DNA of 64,000 nucleotides from Marinimicrobium sp. C6131 (GTDB taxonomy: Bacteria > Pseudomonadota > Gammaproteobacteria > Pseudomonadales > Cellvibrionaceae), in assembly GCF_026153455.1 (NCBI RefSeq), contig NZ_CP110629.1, forward strand, positions 3,534,001 to 3,598,000, given 5' to 3'. The translations under genes were made by a program, and so were the position numbers. The notes beneath the pieces were generated by a model. The model was not told the DNA's origin, ran no database searches, and saw nothing but the letters and a program-made list of their open reading frames with translations. This document shows, piece by piece, positions 45,382-52,678 of the stretch; the first letter of the stretch is position 1, and the number at the start of each line of letters is the position of its first letter.

Positions 45382-46371
45382 ATGAGTAGGTTGATGACCA
45401 TGCGATATGCGTTTTTCATGATGCTGGCTTTGATCATTCTGACGGGGTGTTCCGCTGCCAGGCCTATGACGTTTGTGTTGGTACCCGACACACAAACCTA
45501 TTCGGAACAATATCCGGAAATCCTGAAATCCCAAATTGACTGGATACTTGAAAACCGGGGATCAATTGATTTTGTCCTCCAGCAAGGGGATCTGACACAA
45601 AATAATAGCCTCGAGGAATGGAGTGTCATAACGGATAACTTTTACCGGTTGAACGGCGTGGTGCCATACACTGTTGCCGTTGGTAATCATGACATGGGGA
45701 GCGGCCCCGGTAAGTTCGCAGATGTTCGGGACACTAGCCTGTTCAACCACGCTTTTCCGGTCCGGATGTTGCGGGATATGCGTTTCTTCAGAGAATCTTT
45801 CCCCGAAGGAAAAAGTGACAACACTTACCATATTTTCAGCGTGGGTGGTCGAAAATGGATGGTCTTAAGCCTGGAGTTTGGTCCGAGAAATAAAGTGCTG
45901 GACTGGGCCAACAATGTGGTAAAGCGACACCCTGACGCCACGGTAATCCTGAATACCCACGCCTACATGTACTCGGACGACTCCCGTCAGGGGCGGGGGG
46001 ACTATTGGCGGGCGCAGGATTATGGCATTGGGCAAGATAGCGGTGAAGATGCCGTAAACGATGGTGAGCAAGTATGGCAAAAGCTGGTTTACCCCAATGA
46101 CAATATACGTTTTACCGTCTCCGGCCACGTTCTCAATGACGGGGCAGGAACCCTGGTGAGTACTAACAGAAGCGGAAAGAACGTGTACCAATTCTTGGCA
46201 AACTTTCAAGAAGGGGTAGCCGGCAGCGAGAATGGCGGCAACGGATGGCTGAGGATCATGAGGATATGGCCGAAATCCGGTAAGGTAACAGTGGAAACTT
46301 ACTCCCCACACCTGGATTTGAAAAAGGACGATAAGAAGCATAATCTCGTGTTCAGAAATTTTAAGTGGTAA
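45382..46371 (+). CDS. Calcineurin-like phosphoesterase, lipoprotein
   Basis: 329 residues. Alternative ATGs at 45394 and 45400 are in frame; any gives a lipoprotein signal ending LILTGC. Metallophosphoesterase motifs are visible: FVLVPDTQTY (first Asp), VLQQGDLTQNN (GD motif), VAVGNHDMGSG (GNHD), NTHAYMYSDD and FTVSGHVLNDG (GH metal ligands). Proteins of this type recur in marine polysaccharide loci; the substrate is unknown and a phosphorylated or sulfated sugar is possible. It follows the terminator closely, so expression may be lower than the rest of the operon. Confidence 0.88.
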   Translation: MSRLMTMRYAFFMMLALIILTGCSAARPMTFVLVPDTQTYSEQYPEILKSQIDWILENRGSIDFVLQQGDLTQNNSLEEWSVITDNFYRLNGVVPYTVAVGNHDMGSGPGKFADVRDTSLFNHAFPVRMLRDMRFFRESFPEGKSDNTYHIFSVGGRKWMVLSLEFGPRNKVLDWANNVVKRHPDATVILNTHAYMYSDDSRQGRGDYWRAQDYGIGQDSGEDAVNDGEQVWQKLVYPNDNIRFTVSGHVLNDGAGTLVSTNRSGKNVYQFLANFQEGVAGSENGGNGWLRIMRIWPKSGKVTVETYSPHLDLKKDDKKHNLVFRNFKW

Positions 46372-46435
46372 TGGCGTACTTTTTTATCCTGAGCGAGGAT
46401 GTCCGTTTGAGAAATGTAAGGCGGACGCCTTTTGG

Positions 46436-48733
46436 GTGGCGACAGTGTCAGGCTTTGTGAGCAAGATAGTTAGGTCGACTTTCTTCGGTTTGATTGCTTT
46501 TTTTCTGTTTCCGGCCATCAAGTTGTGTGCGGCGGAGGACGGGTTTGTCGGCTCCGGAACCTGTGCCGGCTGTCATGAAAAGCAGTACGAGCTCTGGCAG
46601 GGCTCGCACCATGACTGGGCCATGAAACCCGCCACACCCGAATATGTACTCGGCAATTTTGATAACGTCACCTTTGACCATTATGGCGATAAAAGTCGAT
46701 TCTTCCGCCGCGACGATCACTTTTATGTGGAGACCGCTAACACCAGAGGTGAGAAGGAAGTGTTTGAAATCGCCTACACGTTCGGTGTTGAGCCTCTTCA
46801 GCAGTACCTGATTGCCTTCCCGGACGGTCGGTTGCAGGCGCTGAGCCTGTCCTGGGACAGTCGGCCGGAGTCCGAGGGCGGCCAGCGCTGGTTCCACATC
46901 TATCCCGATGAACGGATTCCCCACGATGACGTCCTGCACTGGACCGGCACCTATTTCAATTGGAACAGCCGCTGTGCCCACTGTCATTCGACCAATCTCG
47001 AAAAAAACTACGACCCCGAGACCAACCGCTACGATACCCGCTGGTCGGAAATCAATGTTGCCTGCGAGGCCTGCCACGGGCCGGGAGAATCTCATGTGGA
47101 GTGGGCCGGAAAGGACGAGGCTGAAACCGATGTCGGCAACCGGGGACTCGAGCGTTCCCTGAGCGCCATGGGCCAGTGGCTGCACAGTGAGGGGGAAAGT
47201 ACCGCTCAACTCAAAGAGACGACCTCACCAGGCCTTGATGGGCAGTTATCTGTCTGCGGTAGCTGCCACTCCCGGCGTATGCTGATCGATGATCCGGACC
47301 TGCCCGGCCACTTTCTCGACAAACACCAGATCGAACTGATCAACCCGCCTCAGTATCACGCCGACGGTCAAATTCTTGAGGAGGTCTATGTCATGGGCTC
47401 CTTCTTGCAGAGCAGAATGTATCAGCAGGGGGTCGTCTGCTCCAACTGTCACGAGCCACACAGTCTTGAGCTGAAAGCGGAGGGTAATGCCGTTTGTGCC
47501 CAGTGCCACAAGCCCTCCGTGTATGACACCCAAAAACATCACCACCATCCCGCCGGCAACGGCGCTCAGTGTGTCAATTGCCATATGCCGGAGAAAACCT
47601 ACATGGTTGTGGATCCCCGGCGCGATCACAGTCTGCGGATCCCCCGCCCCGACTTCAGCATCAAACTGGGCACGCCCAACGCCTGTACCCAGTGCCATGA
47701 GGAGCGATCTGATGCCTGGGCGGCCAGCGCTATGGAAAGCTGGTTGAAAGAAGTGGGCAAAGAGTTGCCCGACCATTATGGCGAAGCTCTGGCCACGGCC
47801 CAAACAGGAGCAGCAGACTCGGAAAGGCGGCTGAGTCAATTGGCGAACAGAGAGGGAGAGTCTGGCGTCGTTCGCGGCACGGCCCTGTCCCTGTTATCCG
47901 GTCAGCCTGGCAACCAGGCGCTGGTCACGGCCCGCGAAAACCTGAATGACGACGATCCGTTGGTTCGCCTTGGTGCTCTGCGCGCACTGGAAGTGCGTCC
48001 TCCCGAGCAGCGGTTGAAGGATGTGTTTCCGCTGCTGACGGACCCACGCAAGGTGGTGCGTCTCGAAGCCACAAGACTCCTGAACGACGTTCCTGACCGG
48101 GCCTTGACGGATTCACAGCGGGCAGTGCTGGAGGAGGCGAGGGACGCGTATGTGACCGTACTGCAGCAGAACGCCGACATGCCTGGCGCCCAAGTGAATC
48201 TGGGGATATTTCATGTGGCTCGAGGCGATCATGAGCGGGGCGAGAGAGCCTTCCGCCAGGCGCTAGTGCTGGAACCCTACCACCTGGCGGCGACCATGAA
48301 TCTGGCGGACTTGTATCGTGTCCGCAATCAGGATACCAAAGGCGAGCCCCTGCTGCGGGCCATCCTTGAGGCCCTGCCAGAGGCGGCGGGCCCTCATCAT
48401 GCCTTGGGCCTTCTGCTCATTCGACAAAAGCGCTACGAGGAGGCAATCAAGTTTCTCGACCGTGCCGCGGAACTCGAGCCAACCAACATTCGTTATGGCT
48501 ACGTCCATGCGGTGGCGTTGACCTCCCTCGGTCAAGTTGCCGAGGGACTGGAGGTCCTGAGTGAGCTGCATGTGCGCCAACCCGATAACCTGGAGGTTCT
48601 TTACGCTCTGGTGGATACCCATCGGCGAGCCGAGCACTGGCAGCAGGCGTTGATTTACGCCCAAAAGGTGCGGTCGTTGCAGCCGGGCGATCCGCGAATC
48701 GAGCAGCTTATCCGTTACCTGAAGCGGCAATGA
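46436..48733 (+). CDS. Exported octaheme cytochrome c with HEAT and TPR repeats, second copy
   Basis: 765 residues starting at a GTG with AAGGCGG about 12 bases upstream; GTGs at 46445 and 46457 are alternatives. The signal peptide is FFGLIAFFLFPAIKLCAA. Eight haem motifs occur in the same order as in the copy at 8668: CAGCH, CAHCH, CEACH, CGSCH, CSNCH, CAQCH, CVNCH and CTQCH. HEAT-like (DDDPLVRLGALRALEV) and TPR segments follow (HALGLLLIRQKRYEEAIK). The two proteins are very alike throughout the haem part. It is the last gene of the island, ending 41 bp before the right direct repeat. Confidence 0.9.
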   Translation: MATVSGFVSKIVRSTFFGLIAFFLFPAIKLCAAEDGFVGSGTCAGCHEKQYELWQGSHHDWAMKPATPEYVLGNFDNVTFDHYGDKSRFFRRDDHFYVETANTRGEKEVFEIAYTFGVEPLQQYLIAFPDGRLQALSLSWDSRPESEGGQRWFHIYPDERIPHDDVLHWTGTYFNWNSRCAHCHSTNLEKNYDPETNRYDTRWSEINVACEACHGPGESHVEWAGKDEAETDVGNRGLERSLSAMGQWLHSEGESTAQLKETTSPGLDGQLSVCGSCHSRRMLIDDPDLPGHFLDKHQIELINPPQYHADGQILEEVYVMGSFLQSRMYQQGVVCSNCHEPHSLELKAEGNAVCAQCHKPSVYDTQKHHHHPAGNGAQCVNCHMPEKTYMVVDPRRDHSLRIPRPDFSIKLGTPNACTQCHEERSDAWAASAMESWLKEVGKELPDHYGEALATAQTGAADSERRLSQLANREGESGVVRGTALSLLSGQPGNQALVTARENLNDDDPLVRLGALRALEVRPPEQRLKDVFPLLTDPRKVVRLEATRLLNDVPDRALTDSQRAVLEEARDAYVTVLQQNADMPGAQVNLGIFHVARGDHERGERAFRQALVLEPYHLAATMNLADLYRVRNQDTKGEPLLRAILEALPEAAGPHHALGLLLIRQKRYEEAIKFLDRAAELEPTNIRYGYVHAVALTSLGQVAEGLEVLSELHVRQPDNLEVLYALVDTHRRAEHWQQALIYAQKVRSLQPGDPRIEQLIRYLKRQ

Positions 48734-48774
48734 CTCCATGGCAATAGTAGACGCGCTTACTCTCCCTCCTGGAC

Positions 48775-48896
48775 CCACCCCCTACTATCGTGATGGGATC
48801 GGCGGAGGTTTCGGAGGCACGCCCAGACATGGCAAACTCTTGGGTTATGGATGGCAACGGACAGACTATGCCGAACCGGCAAGCGAGGCAATACGT
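48775..48896. repeat. Direct repeat, copy 2: ydeP 5' fragment plus acyP leader
   Basis: Matches 32014-32135 with four mismatches by my count. On the minus strand it contains a ydeP start (ATG at 48830) followed by only about 56 coding bases, a broken remnant. On the plus strand it supplies the GAGG ribosome-binding site of the acylphosphatase gene, whose first base is the last base of the repeat. It forms the right border of the island. Confidence 0.92.
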
Positions 48897-49171
48897 TGAT
48901 TGACGCTAAACACTACCTGATTCAGGGGCGCGTTCAGGGCGTTTCCTATCGCGCCAACACCCAGCGCAAAGCCCGGGAACTCGGCCTCACCGGTTGGGTT
49001 CGCAACTTGCCCGACGGTCAGGTCGAAGCGCTGGCCCAGGGGGCTCCCGAAACACTGCAAGCCTTCGAAACCTGGCTTTGGCAGGGCCCGGCGCTGGCGG
49101 AAGTCACCCAGGTTGAGGTCAGCGAGGCCGACAGCGAGCCGGCCGATTCAGATTTCATCGTGCGCTACTGA
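48896..49171 (+). CDS. acyP: Acylphosphatase
   Basis: 91 residues if begun at the TTG at 48896, which has GAGG seven bases before it; an ATG at 48851 in frame would add 15 unrelated residues made from the repeat. The acylphosphatase signature is complete: IQGRVQGVSYRANTQRKA with the phosphate-binding Arg, and GLTGWVRNLPDGQVEALAQG with the catalytic Asn. It hydrolyses acyl phosphates in the cytoplasm. It was probably divergent from ydeP before the island separated them. Confidence 0.93.
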   Translation: MIDAKHYLIQGRVQGVSYRANTQRKARELGLTGWVRNLPDGQVEALAQGAPETLQAFETWLWQGPALAEVTQVEVSEADSEPADSDFIVRY

Positions 49172-49190
49172 TCCGCTGGAGCCACTCTAC

Positions 49191-49367
49191 ATGGCCAAAG
49201 CCCGTAAAAAGCGCAACCTGCCCAGCAAAACCTGCCCGGTGTGCGGGCGACCTTTCACCTGGCGGAAGAAATGGGAGAAGGACTGGGATAACGTCAAATA
49301 CTGCTCCGAGCGCTGCCGCCGAACCGGGGCTGCGCCCGACCTGCCAAAACTCAGTAGGTCGGATTAG
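49191..49367 (+). CDS. DUF2256 zinc-ribbon-like small protein
   Basis: 58 residues from the ATG at 49191, 20 bp after acyP. The sequence is very basic at the start (MAKARKKRNLPSKTC), with a four-Cys pattern CPVCGRPFTWRKKW...YCSERCRR typical of DUF2256, presumably zinc-binding. Function unknown; often encoded beside cryptochrome or repair genes. Here the convergent neighbour is the Tag glycosylase. Its stop codon lies within the left arm of a repeat-like hairpin. Confidence 0.88.
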   Translation: MAKARKKRNLPSKTCPVCGRPFTWRKKWEKDWDNVKYCSERCRRTGAAPDLPKLSRSD

Positions 49368-49387
49368 TGCGCAGTACGTAATCCGAC
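49358..49387. repeat. REP-like palindrome between DUF2256 and tag
   Basis: gtcggatta and taatccgac are perfect 9-bp inverted arms around 12 bases, preceded by gtag. This resembles the dispersed GTAGGnCGGAT...ATCCGnC elements common between genes in gammaproteobacteria, and a related one is at 58700-58739. It could also serve as a bidirectional terminator for the convergent genes. Confidence 0.6.
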
Positions 49388-49392
49388 AAGAC

Positions 49393-50010
49393 TCACACAA
49401 CTGGCCGCCTAAACCGCTTACGCGCCTTATCAATCTCCTGCCGCATACAACACTCGTGGGCATGATCATTCACCAGCCCCATTGACTGCATAAAGGCGTA
49501 AACCGTGGTCGGCCCGACAAACTTCCAGCCGCGCTTTTTCAGGTCTTTCGACAGTGCGACCGATTCCGGCGAGGTGCTCTGCGTCTGCGGGTCCACATCC
49601 GGTCGCTCCGTCGGCTCAAAACGCCACACATAGGCGGCCAATGATCTCTCCTCGGCAACCAGTTCTTTGGCTCGCTGCGCGTTATTGATCACCGCCTCGA
49701 TTTTGCCCCGATGACGAACGATACCGGCGTCTTCCAACAGGCGCTGAACATCCTTTTCGGTAAAGCGGGCCACCTTGTGAAAATCAAAGCTTTTGAACGC
49801 TTTCCGGAAGTTATCCCGCTTGGCCAGGATCGTGCGCCAGCTCAAACCGGACTGAAAGCTCTCCAGGCACAGCTTCTCAAACAGCTGGCGATCGTCATCC
49901 ACGGGAAAGCCCCACTCCCGATCGTGATACTCAAAAAACTCCGGTGCCGCCTTGCACCAGAAACAGCGCGGCTTGCCATCCGGTCCGGGTACGGTGTTGG
50001 TCATGGTCAT
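49393..50010 (-). CDS. tag: DNA-3-methyladenine glycosylase I
   Basis: 205 residues, usual length for Tag. The sequence shows CFWCKAAPEFFEYHDREWGFP (the zinc Cys and His, and the conserved Tyr-His-Asp), LCLESFQSGLSWRTILAKR, a helix-hairpin-helix region, and the C-terminal GPTTVYAFMQSMGLVNDH and HECCMR, which carry the other zinc ligands. It excises 3-methyladenine from alkylated DNA. It lies 33 bp from the next gene on the same strand. The window also has an AlkA-type glycosylase, so both base-excision routes for alkylation damage are present. Confidence 0.95.
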   Translation of the reverse strand: MTMTNTVPGPDGKPRCFWCKAAPEFFEYHDREWGFPVDDDRQLFEKLCLESFQSGLSWRTILAKRDNFRKAFKSFDFHKVARFTEKDVQRLLEDAGIVRHRGKIEAVINNAQRAKELVAEERSLAAYVWRFEPTERPDVDPQTQSTSPESVALSKDLKKRGWKFVGPTTVYAFMQSMGLVNDHAHECCMRQEIDKARKRFRRPVV

Positions 50011-50043
50011 TCTCCTTTTGATGGGGTGTTGTCAGGGTGGTTA

Positions 50044-51048
50044 TCAAAGTCCGTCATTCTCGCACTCGTACTGCAGAGGCAATTGCCGTCGGATTTCGTC
50101 CATGACCGCCATGATTGCTACGGTTTCCGCCACGGGAATCACCGGGCTTTCCCGCAGACCGGCGCGCAGGCAGCGGGCGGCTTCCCGGACCTGAAAAATA
50201 AAGCCGTTGTCCGCGTTTTCGGTGCGGATGATTTCTTCGCGATCGATGGCACGATCTTTTAAGTACTTGACGGTAAAGGCGTCACTCTGCTGAAACTCCG
50301 GATAGTCAATATAGCCCTTGTCACCAAAGAACAACGCTTCCTGACGCATCAACAGATTGAAGCTGGTGTTCACCGTGGCAATGCAGCCTGAGGGGAAAAC
50401 CAACTGGTAGGAGGCGATTTCATCAACGCCGGTGTCGCTGAACCGGGCGGTGGCGTGAATACTGGCGGGCCGTTCGCCCAGCACGTAGCAGAGCATGCTG
50501 ATCGGGTAGATGCCCATATCCAGAGTGACGCCGCCGGCCAGTGCCGGATCAAACAGCCGTCCCCGGTAATGGTCCGGGGCAATGCCCCCGAAATTGATAC
50601 TGGCGACTTTCACTTCACCGATGGTGTGGTTCCCGATGGCGTCACGCAGCGCTTTCATGCTGGGCAAAAATCGGGTCCAGATGGCTTCCATCAGGAAGCA
50701 GCCCTTGGCTTCGGCGGCGCTTTTCAGTCGACGTGCCTGCTCGGCGTTGACGGTAAAGGGCTTTTCTATGACCAGGTGCTTACCCTGCTCCAGCGCCATA
50801 AGCGCGTTGTCGGCGTGGAAGTTGTGGGTCGTGGCGATATAGATCACGTCGACATCGTCGCGTTCGACCAGCGACGCATAGGTGTCGGCCTCAATGGCGT
50901 ACTCCCGGGCGAACAACTCGGCCTTGTCCGGAGATTTAGAGGCAACGGAGATGAGCTTGTTGCCTGTTTCAAGCTGGATGGCCTCGGCCATTTTGTGGGC
51001 AATCACGCCTGCGCCGATAATACCCCAGCGAATCGTCTTGTCTGACAC
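50044..51048 (-). CDS. Gfo/Idh/MocA-family oxidoreductase
   Basis: 334 residues. The N-terminal Rossmann fold (WGIIGAGVIAHKMAEAI) binds NAD(P), the signature EKP is in HLVIEKPFTVNAEQARRL, and the C-terminal alpha/beta domain follows (GGIAPDHYRGRLFDPALAGG, TLDMGIYPISMLCYVLGERP). The spacing of Asp in LDMGIYP and the context resemble trans-1,2-dihydrobenzene-diol/1,5-anhydrofructose-type dehydrogenases. The substrate is probably a sugar or cyclic polyol, not identifiable here. There is no signal peptide, so it is cytoplasmic. It stands upstream of tag on the same strand. Confidence 0.9.
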   Translation of the reverse strand: MSDKTIRWGIIGAGVIAHKMAEAIQLETGNKLISVASKSPDKAELFAREYAIEADTYASLVERDDVDVIYIATTHNFHADNALMALEQGKHLVIEKPFTVNAEQARRLKSAAEAKGCFLMEAIWTRFLPSMKALRDAIGNHTIGEVKVASINFGGIAPDHYRGRLFDPALAGGVTLDMGIYPISMLCYVLGERPASIHATARFSDTGVDEIASYQLVFPSGCIATVNTSFNLLMRQEALFFGDKGYIDYPEFQQSDAFTVKYLKDRAIDREEIIRTENADNGFIFQVREAARCLRAGLRESPVIPVAETVAIMAVMDEIRRQLPLQYECENDGL

Positions 51049-51163
51049 TATGATTTCTCCTGTTGAAGGGCGCTCTCACGGTAACCCATTCCGGGCTGGA
51101 TCTGAACGGCGTTACCGATTATCGTATGCCCTCAATCTACACCCATGACAAAGAGACACGATT

Positions 51164-51445
51164 ATGCCTCAAGCAGCCGCCCGTCACATCCTGGTCGACA
51201 GCGAAGCGACCTGTAATGAACTGAAAGCCAAAATCGAAGCCGGTGAGGACTTCGCCAAACTGGCGCAGGATCACTCCAAGTGTCCCTCGGGTCGCAATGG
51301 TGGTGACCTGGGCACCTTTGGTCCGGGCCAAATGGTACCGGAGTTCGACAAAGTGGTTTTCAGCGCACCGGTCAATGAGGTGCAGGGCCCGGTGAAGACC
51401 CAGTTTGGCTATCACCTGCTGGAAGTCACTCAGCGCCAGGACTGA
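51164..51445 (+). CDS. ppiC: Parvulin-type peptidyl-prolyl isomerase
   Basis: 93 residues, a single rotamase domain like E. coli PpiC. Motifs are AAARHILVDSEATCNELK, EDFAKLAQDHSKCPSG, GGDLGTFGPGQMVPEFDKVVF and the C-terminal VKTQFGYHLLEV with the catalytic-site His. No signal peptide, so it acts in the cytoplasm in protein folding. It stands alone, divergent from the Gfo/Idh/MocA gene, and is followed by a hairpin. Confidence 0.94.
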   Translation: MPQAAARHILVDSEATCNELKAKIEAGEDFAKLAQDHSKCPSGRNGGDLGTFGPGQMVPEFDKVVFSAPVNEVQGPVKTQFGYHLLEVTQRQD

Positions 51446-51461
51446 GCCTGATCGAATCGTC

Positions 51462-51484
51462 AGCGGCACCCATGGGGTGCCGCT
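51462..51484 (+). terminator. Hairpin after ppiC
   Basis: agcggcaccc-atg-gggtgccgct is a perfect 10-bp stem with a 3-base loop starting 17 bp after the stop. The following bases (tccctcgc) are not a T run, so termination would be weak or factor dependent. Confidence 0.55.
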
Positions 51485-51571
51485 TCCCTCGCTATCCATT
51501 CTGAACGCCCCCCAGCCCTGACCGCCATCGCCCAACCCGGAAACCAAATTTCATTTGACTGGGCATACAAA

Positions 51572-51596
51572 ACAAAGTACTTTGTAAAACAAAGTA
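51572..51596. promoter_or_regulatory. ACAAAGTA operator cluster upstream of the membrane protein/regulator pair
   Basis: acaaagtactttgt at 51572-51585 is a perfect 14-bp palindrome, and the half-site acaaagta returns at 51589-51596. It lies about 90-110 bp before an operon that ends in a winged-helix regulator, and so is a likely autoregulatory operator. Confidence 0.6.
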
Positions 51597-51684
51597 TGGA
51601 TGTAATCAGTGCCTCCTGAGAAGTGGGCTTTACGCCAGGGCGCTGAAAGATGCTTTTATTCTTTTGGTTAACAAGGAGAGCGAG

Positions 51685-52281
51685 ATGACTGAACGTGCAC
51701 AAAGCGACCTGGCTTACATTCGGGAGCTGATGAGCGAAACCCGCCGGGCGGCCTGTATCAGTGGCGGCTATTTCATAGTTTGGGGCGTCGTGGTAAGCGC
51801 GGGGCTCCTGCTGACCTGGTTACAGGTGGTCGGTGTTCTACCCTATTTACCCTACGTGACCTGGGTGCCCTGCATGATCCTGGGCATGCTCGGGAATGTC
51901 ATTCTGGTACGCCGGGATAGGCGCGAACCGGTGCAGAGCTACGCGGGACGGTTAGTTGGCATGGTCTGGATAGCGCTAGGTCTCACCCAACTGTTGTTCT
52001 TTTTTGCAGGGCTGGGGCAAGGGGCTTTGCCAGGCGCCTATCTTCCCGCGGTATTTGGTGGACTCATTGCTGTGGGCATTTTTCTGACCGGCATACTGGC
52101 CGGGCTTGGTTGGCTGCGAAACATGGCCTTTGGCTGGTGGCTTGGGTCTCTGGCAATGTTTATCTGGCCGGGTGAAACCGCCATTTTATTGATGGGTGTC
52201 CTGTTGTTGCTGTTCTACGTGCTGCCCGGCGTACTCTTGATTCGGATGCGTCACCATCGGTTGGACGCGGTGGGAGCCTGA
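51685..52281 (+). CDS. Hypothetical six-helix membrane protein
   Basis: 198 residues from the ATG at 51685, which has AAGGAG eight bases upstream; an ATG at 51664 is less well placed. About six hydrophobic helices alternate with short loops (FIVWGVVVSAGLLLTWLQV, YVTWVPCMILGMLGNVILV, MVWIALGLTQLLFFFAGLG, VFGGLIAVGIFLTGILAGL, WWLGSLAMFIWPG, LLMGVLLLLFYVLPGVLLI). The N-terminal 20 residues are polar and cytoplasmic. I do not recognise the function. It is co-transcribed with the winged-helix regulator, one base away, a pairing seen with small membrane proteins of unknown role. Confidence 0.85.
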   Translation: MTERAQSDLAYIRELMSETRRAACISGGYFIVWGVVVSAGLLLTWLQVVGVLPYLPYVTWVPCMILGMLGNVILVRRDRREPVQSYAGRLVGMVWIALGLTQLLFFFAGLGQGALPGAYLPAVFGGLIAVGIFLTGILAGLGWLRNMAFGWWLGSLAMFIWPGETAILLMGVLLLLFYVLPGVLLIRMRHHRLDAVGA

Positions 52282-52282
52282 G

Positions 52283-52600
52283 GTGTCGGATTTTGATCAT
52301 ACCCAGATCGACGATCTGATTCACTCGCGCATTCGCTTGGCGGTCATCGCAGTACTGGCCGGCGTGGATAAAGCAGAGTTCACCTTTATCCGCGACCGGG
52401 TCAAAACCACTGACGGCAACTTGAGCACTCATTTACGCAAGCTGGAAGATCGTCGGTACGTGGCAATTGAAAAACGCATTGATGGCCGCAAACCGGTCAC
52501 CGAGGTATCTCTGACCGAGTCCGGTCGAGAGGCGTTTGAGCGCTATTTAGCTCACCTTGAGTCGATGCTTGGTGCAGCGCAAAGCAGGGGCCAAACCTGA
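52283..52600 (+). CDS. Winged-helix transcriptional regulator (HTH_34 type)
   Basis: 105 residues beginning with GTG, one base after the membrane protein's stop; the GAGG before the GTG overlaps that gene's end. The winged-helix fold is clear: LIHSRIRLAVIAVLAG (helix 1), EFTFIRDRVKTTDGNLSTHL (recognition helix), RKLEDRRYVAIEKRI and PVTEVSLTESGREAFERYL (wing and last helix). It belongs to the PF13601-like group related to MarR/ArsR regulators. It has no ligand domain. It probably controls its own operon through the ACAAAGTA sites. Confidence 0.9.
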   Translation: MSDFDHTQIDDLIHSRIRLAVIAVLAGVDKAEFTFIRDRVKTTDGNLSTHLRKLEDRRYVAIEKRIDGRKPVTEVSLTESGREAFERYLAHLESMLGAAQSRGQT

Positions 52601-52678
52601 AAGCGGTATCATCGATCGCCCGCGGCCAGAAGGGCGTTGCGCAAGTGGTCGAGCCCGTTTCTGGTTCTGCTGGAAGCG

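Larger units (their letters stand above)
32136..48774. mobile_element. Putative inserted saccharide-utilisation island
   Basis: About 16.6 kb lying between two direct copies of the ydeP-acyP intergenic region. It holds an MFS transporter, a LacI regulator, two sulfatases, a TonB receptor, GH144-like and GH3 enzymes, a phosphoesterase and an octaheme cytochrome, and nothing that looks like housekeeping. There is no integrase, transposase or tRNA at the ends, so capture by homologous recombination or integration of a circle carrying the intergenic sequence is more likely than site-specific integration (inference). Confidence 0.65.

Noticed and set aside
32136..48774. Integrative element with attachment sites
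   Set aside because: The flanking repeats are 122 bp of chromosomal gene sequence. There is no integrase, excisionase or tRNA inside or at the borders, so homologous recombination is the better explanation.
48851..48895. N-terminal extension of acylphosphatase from the ATG at 48851
   Set aside because: The added 15 residues are encoded by the duplicated ydeP upstream region and are not part of the acylphosphatase fold. The TTG with its GAGG site gives a normal-length protein.
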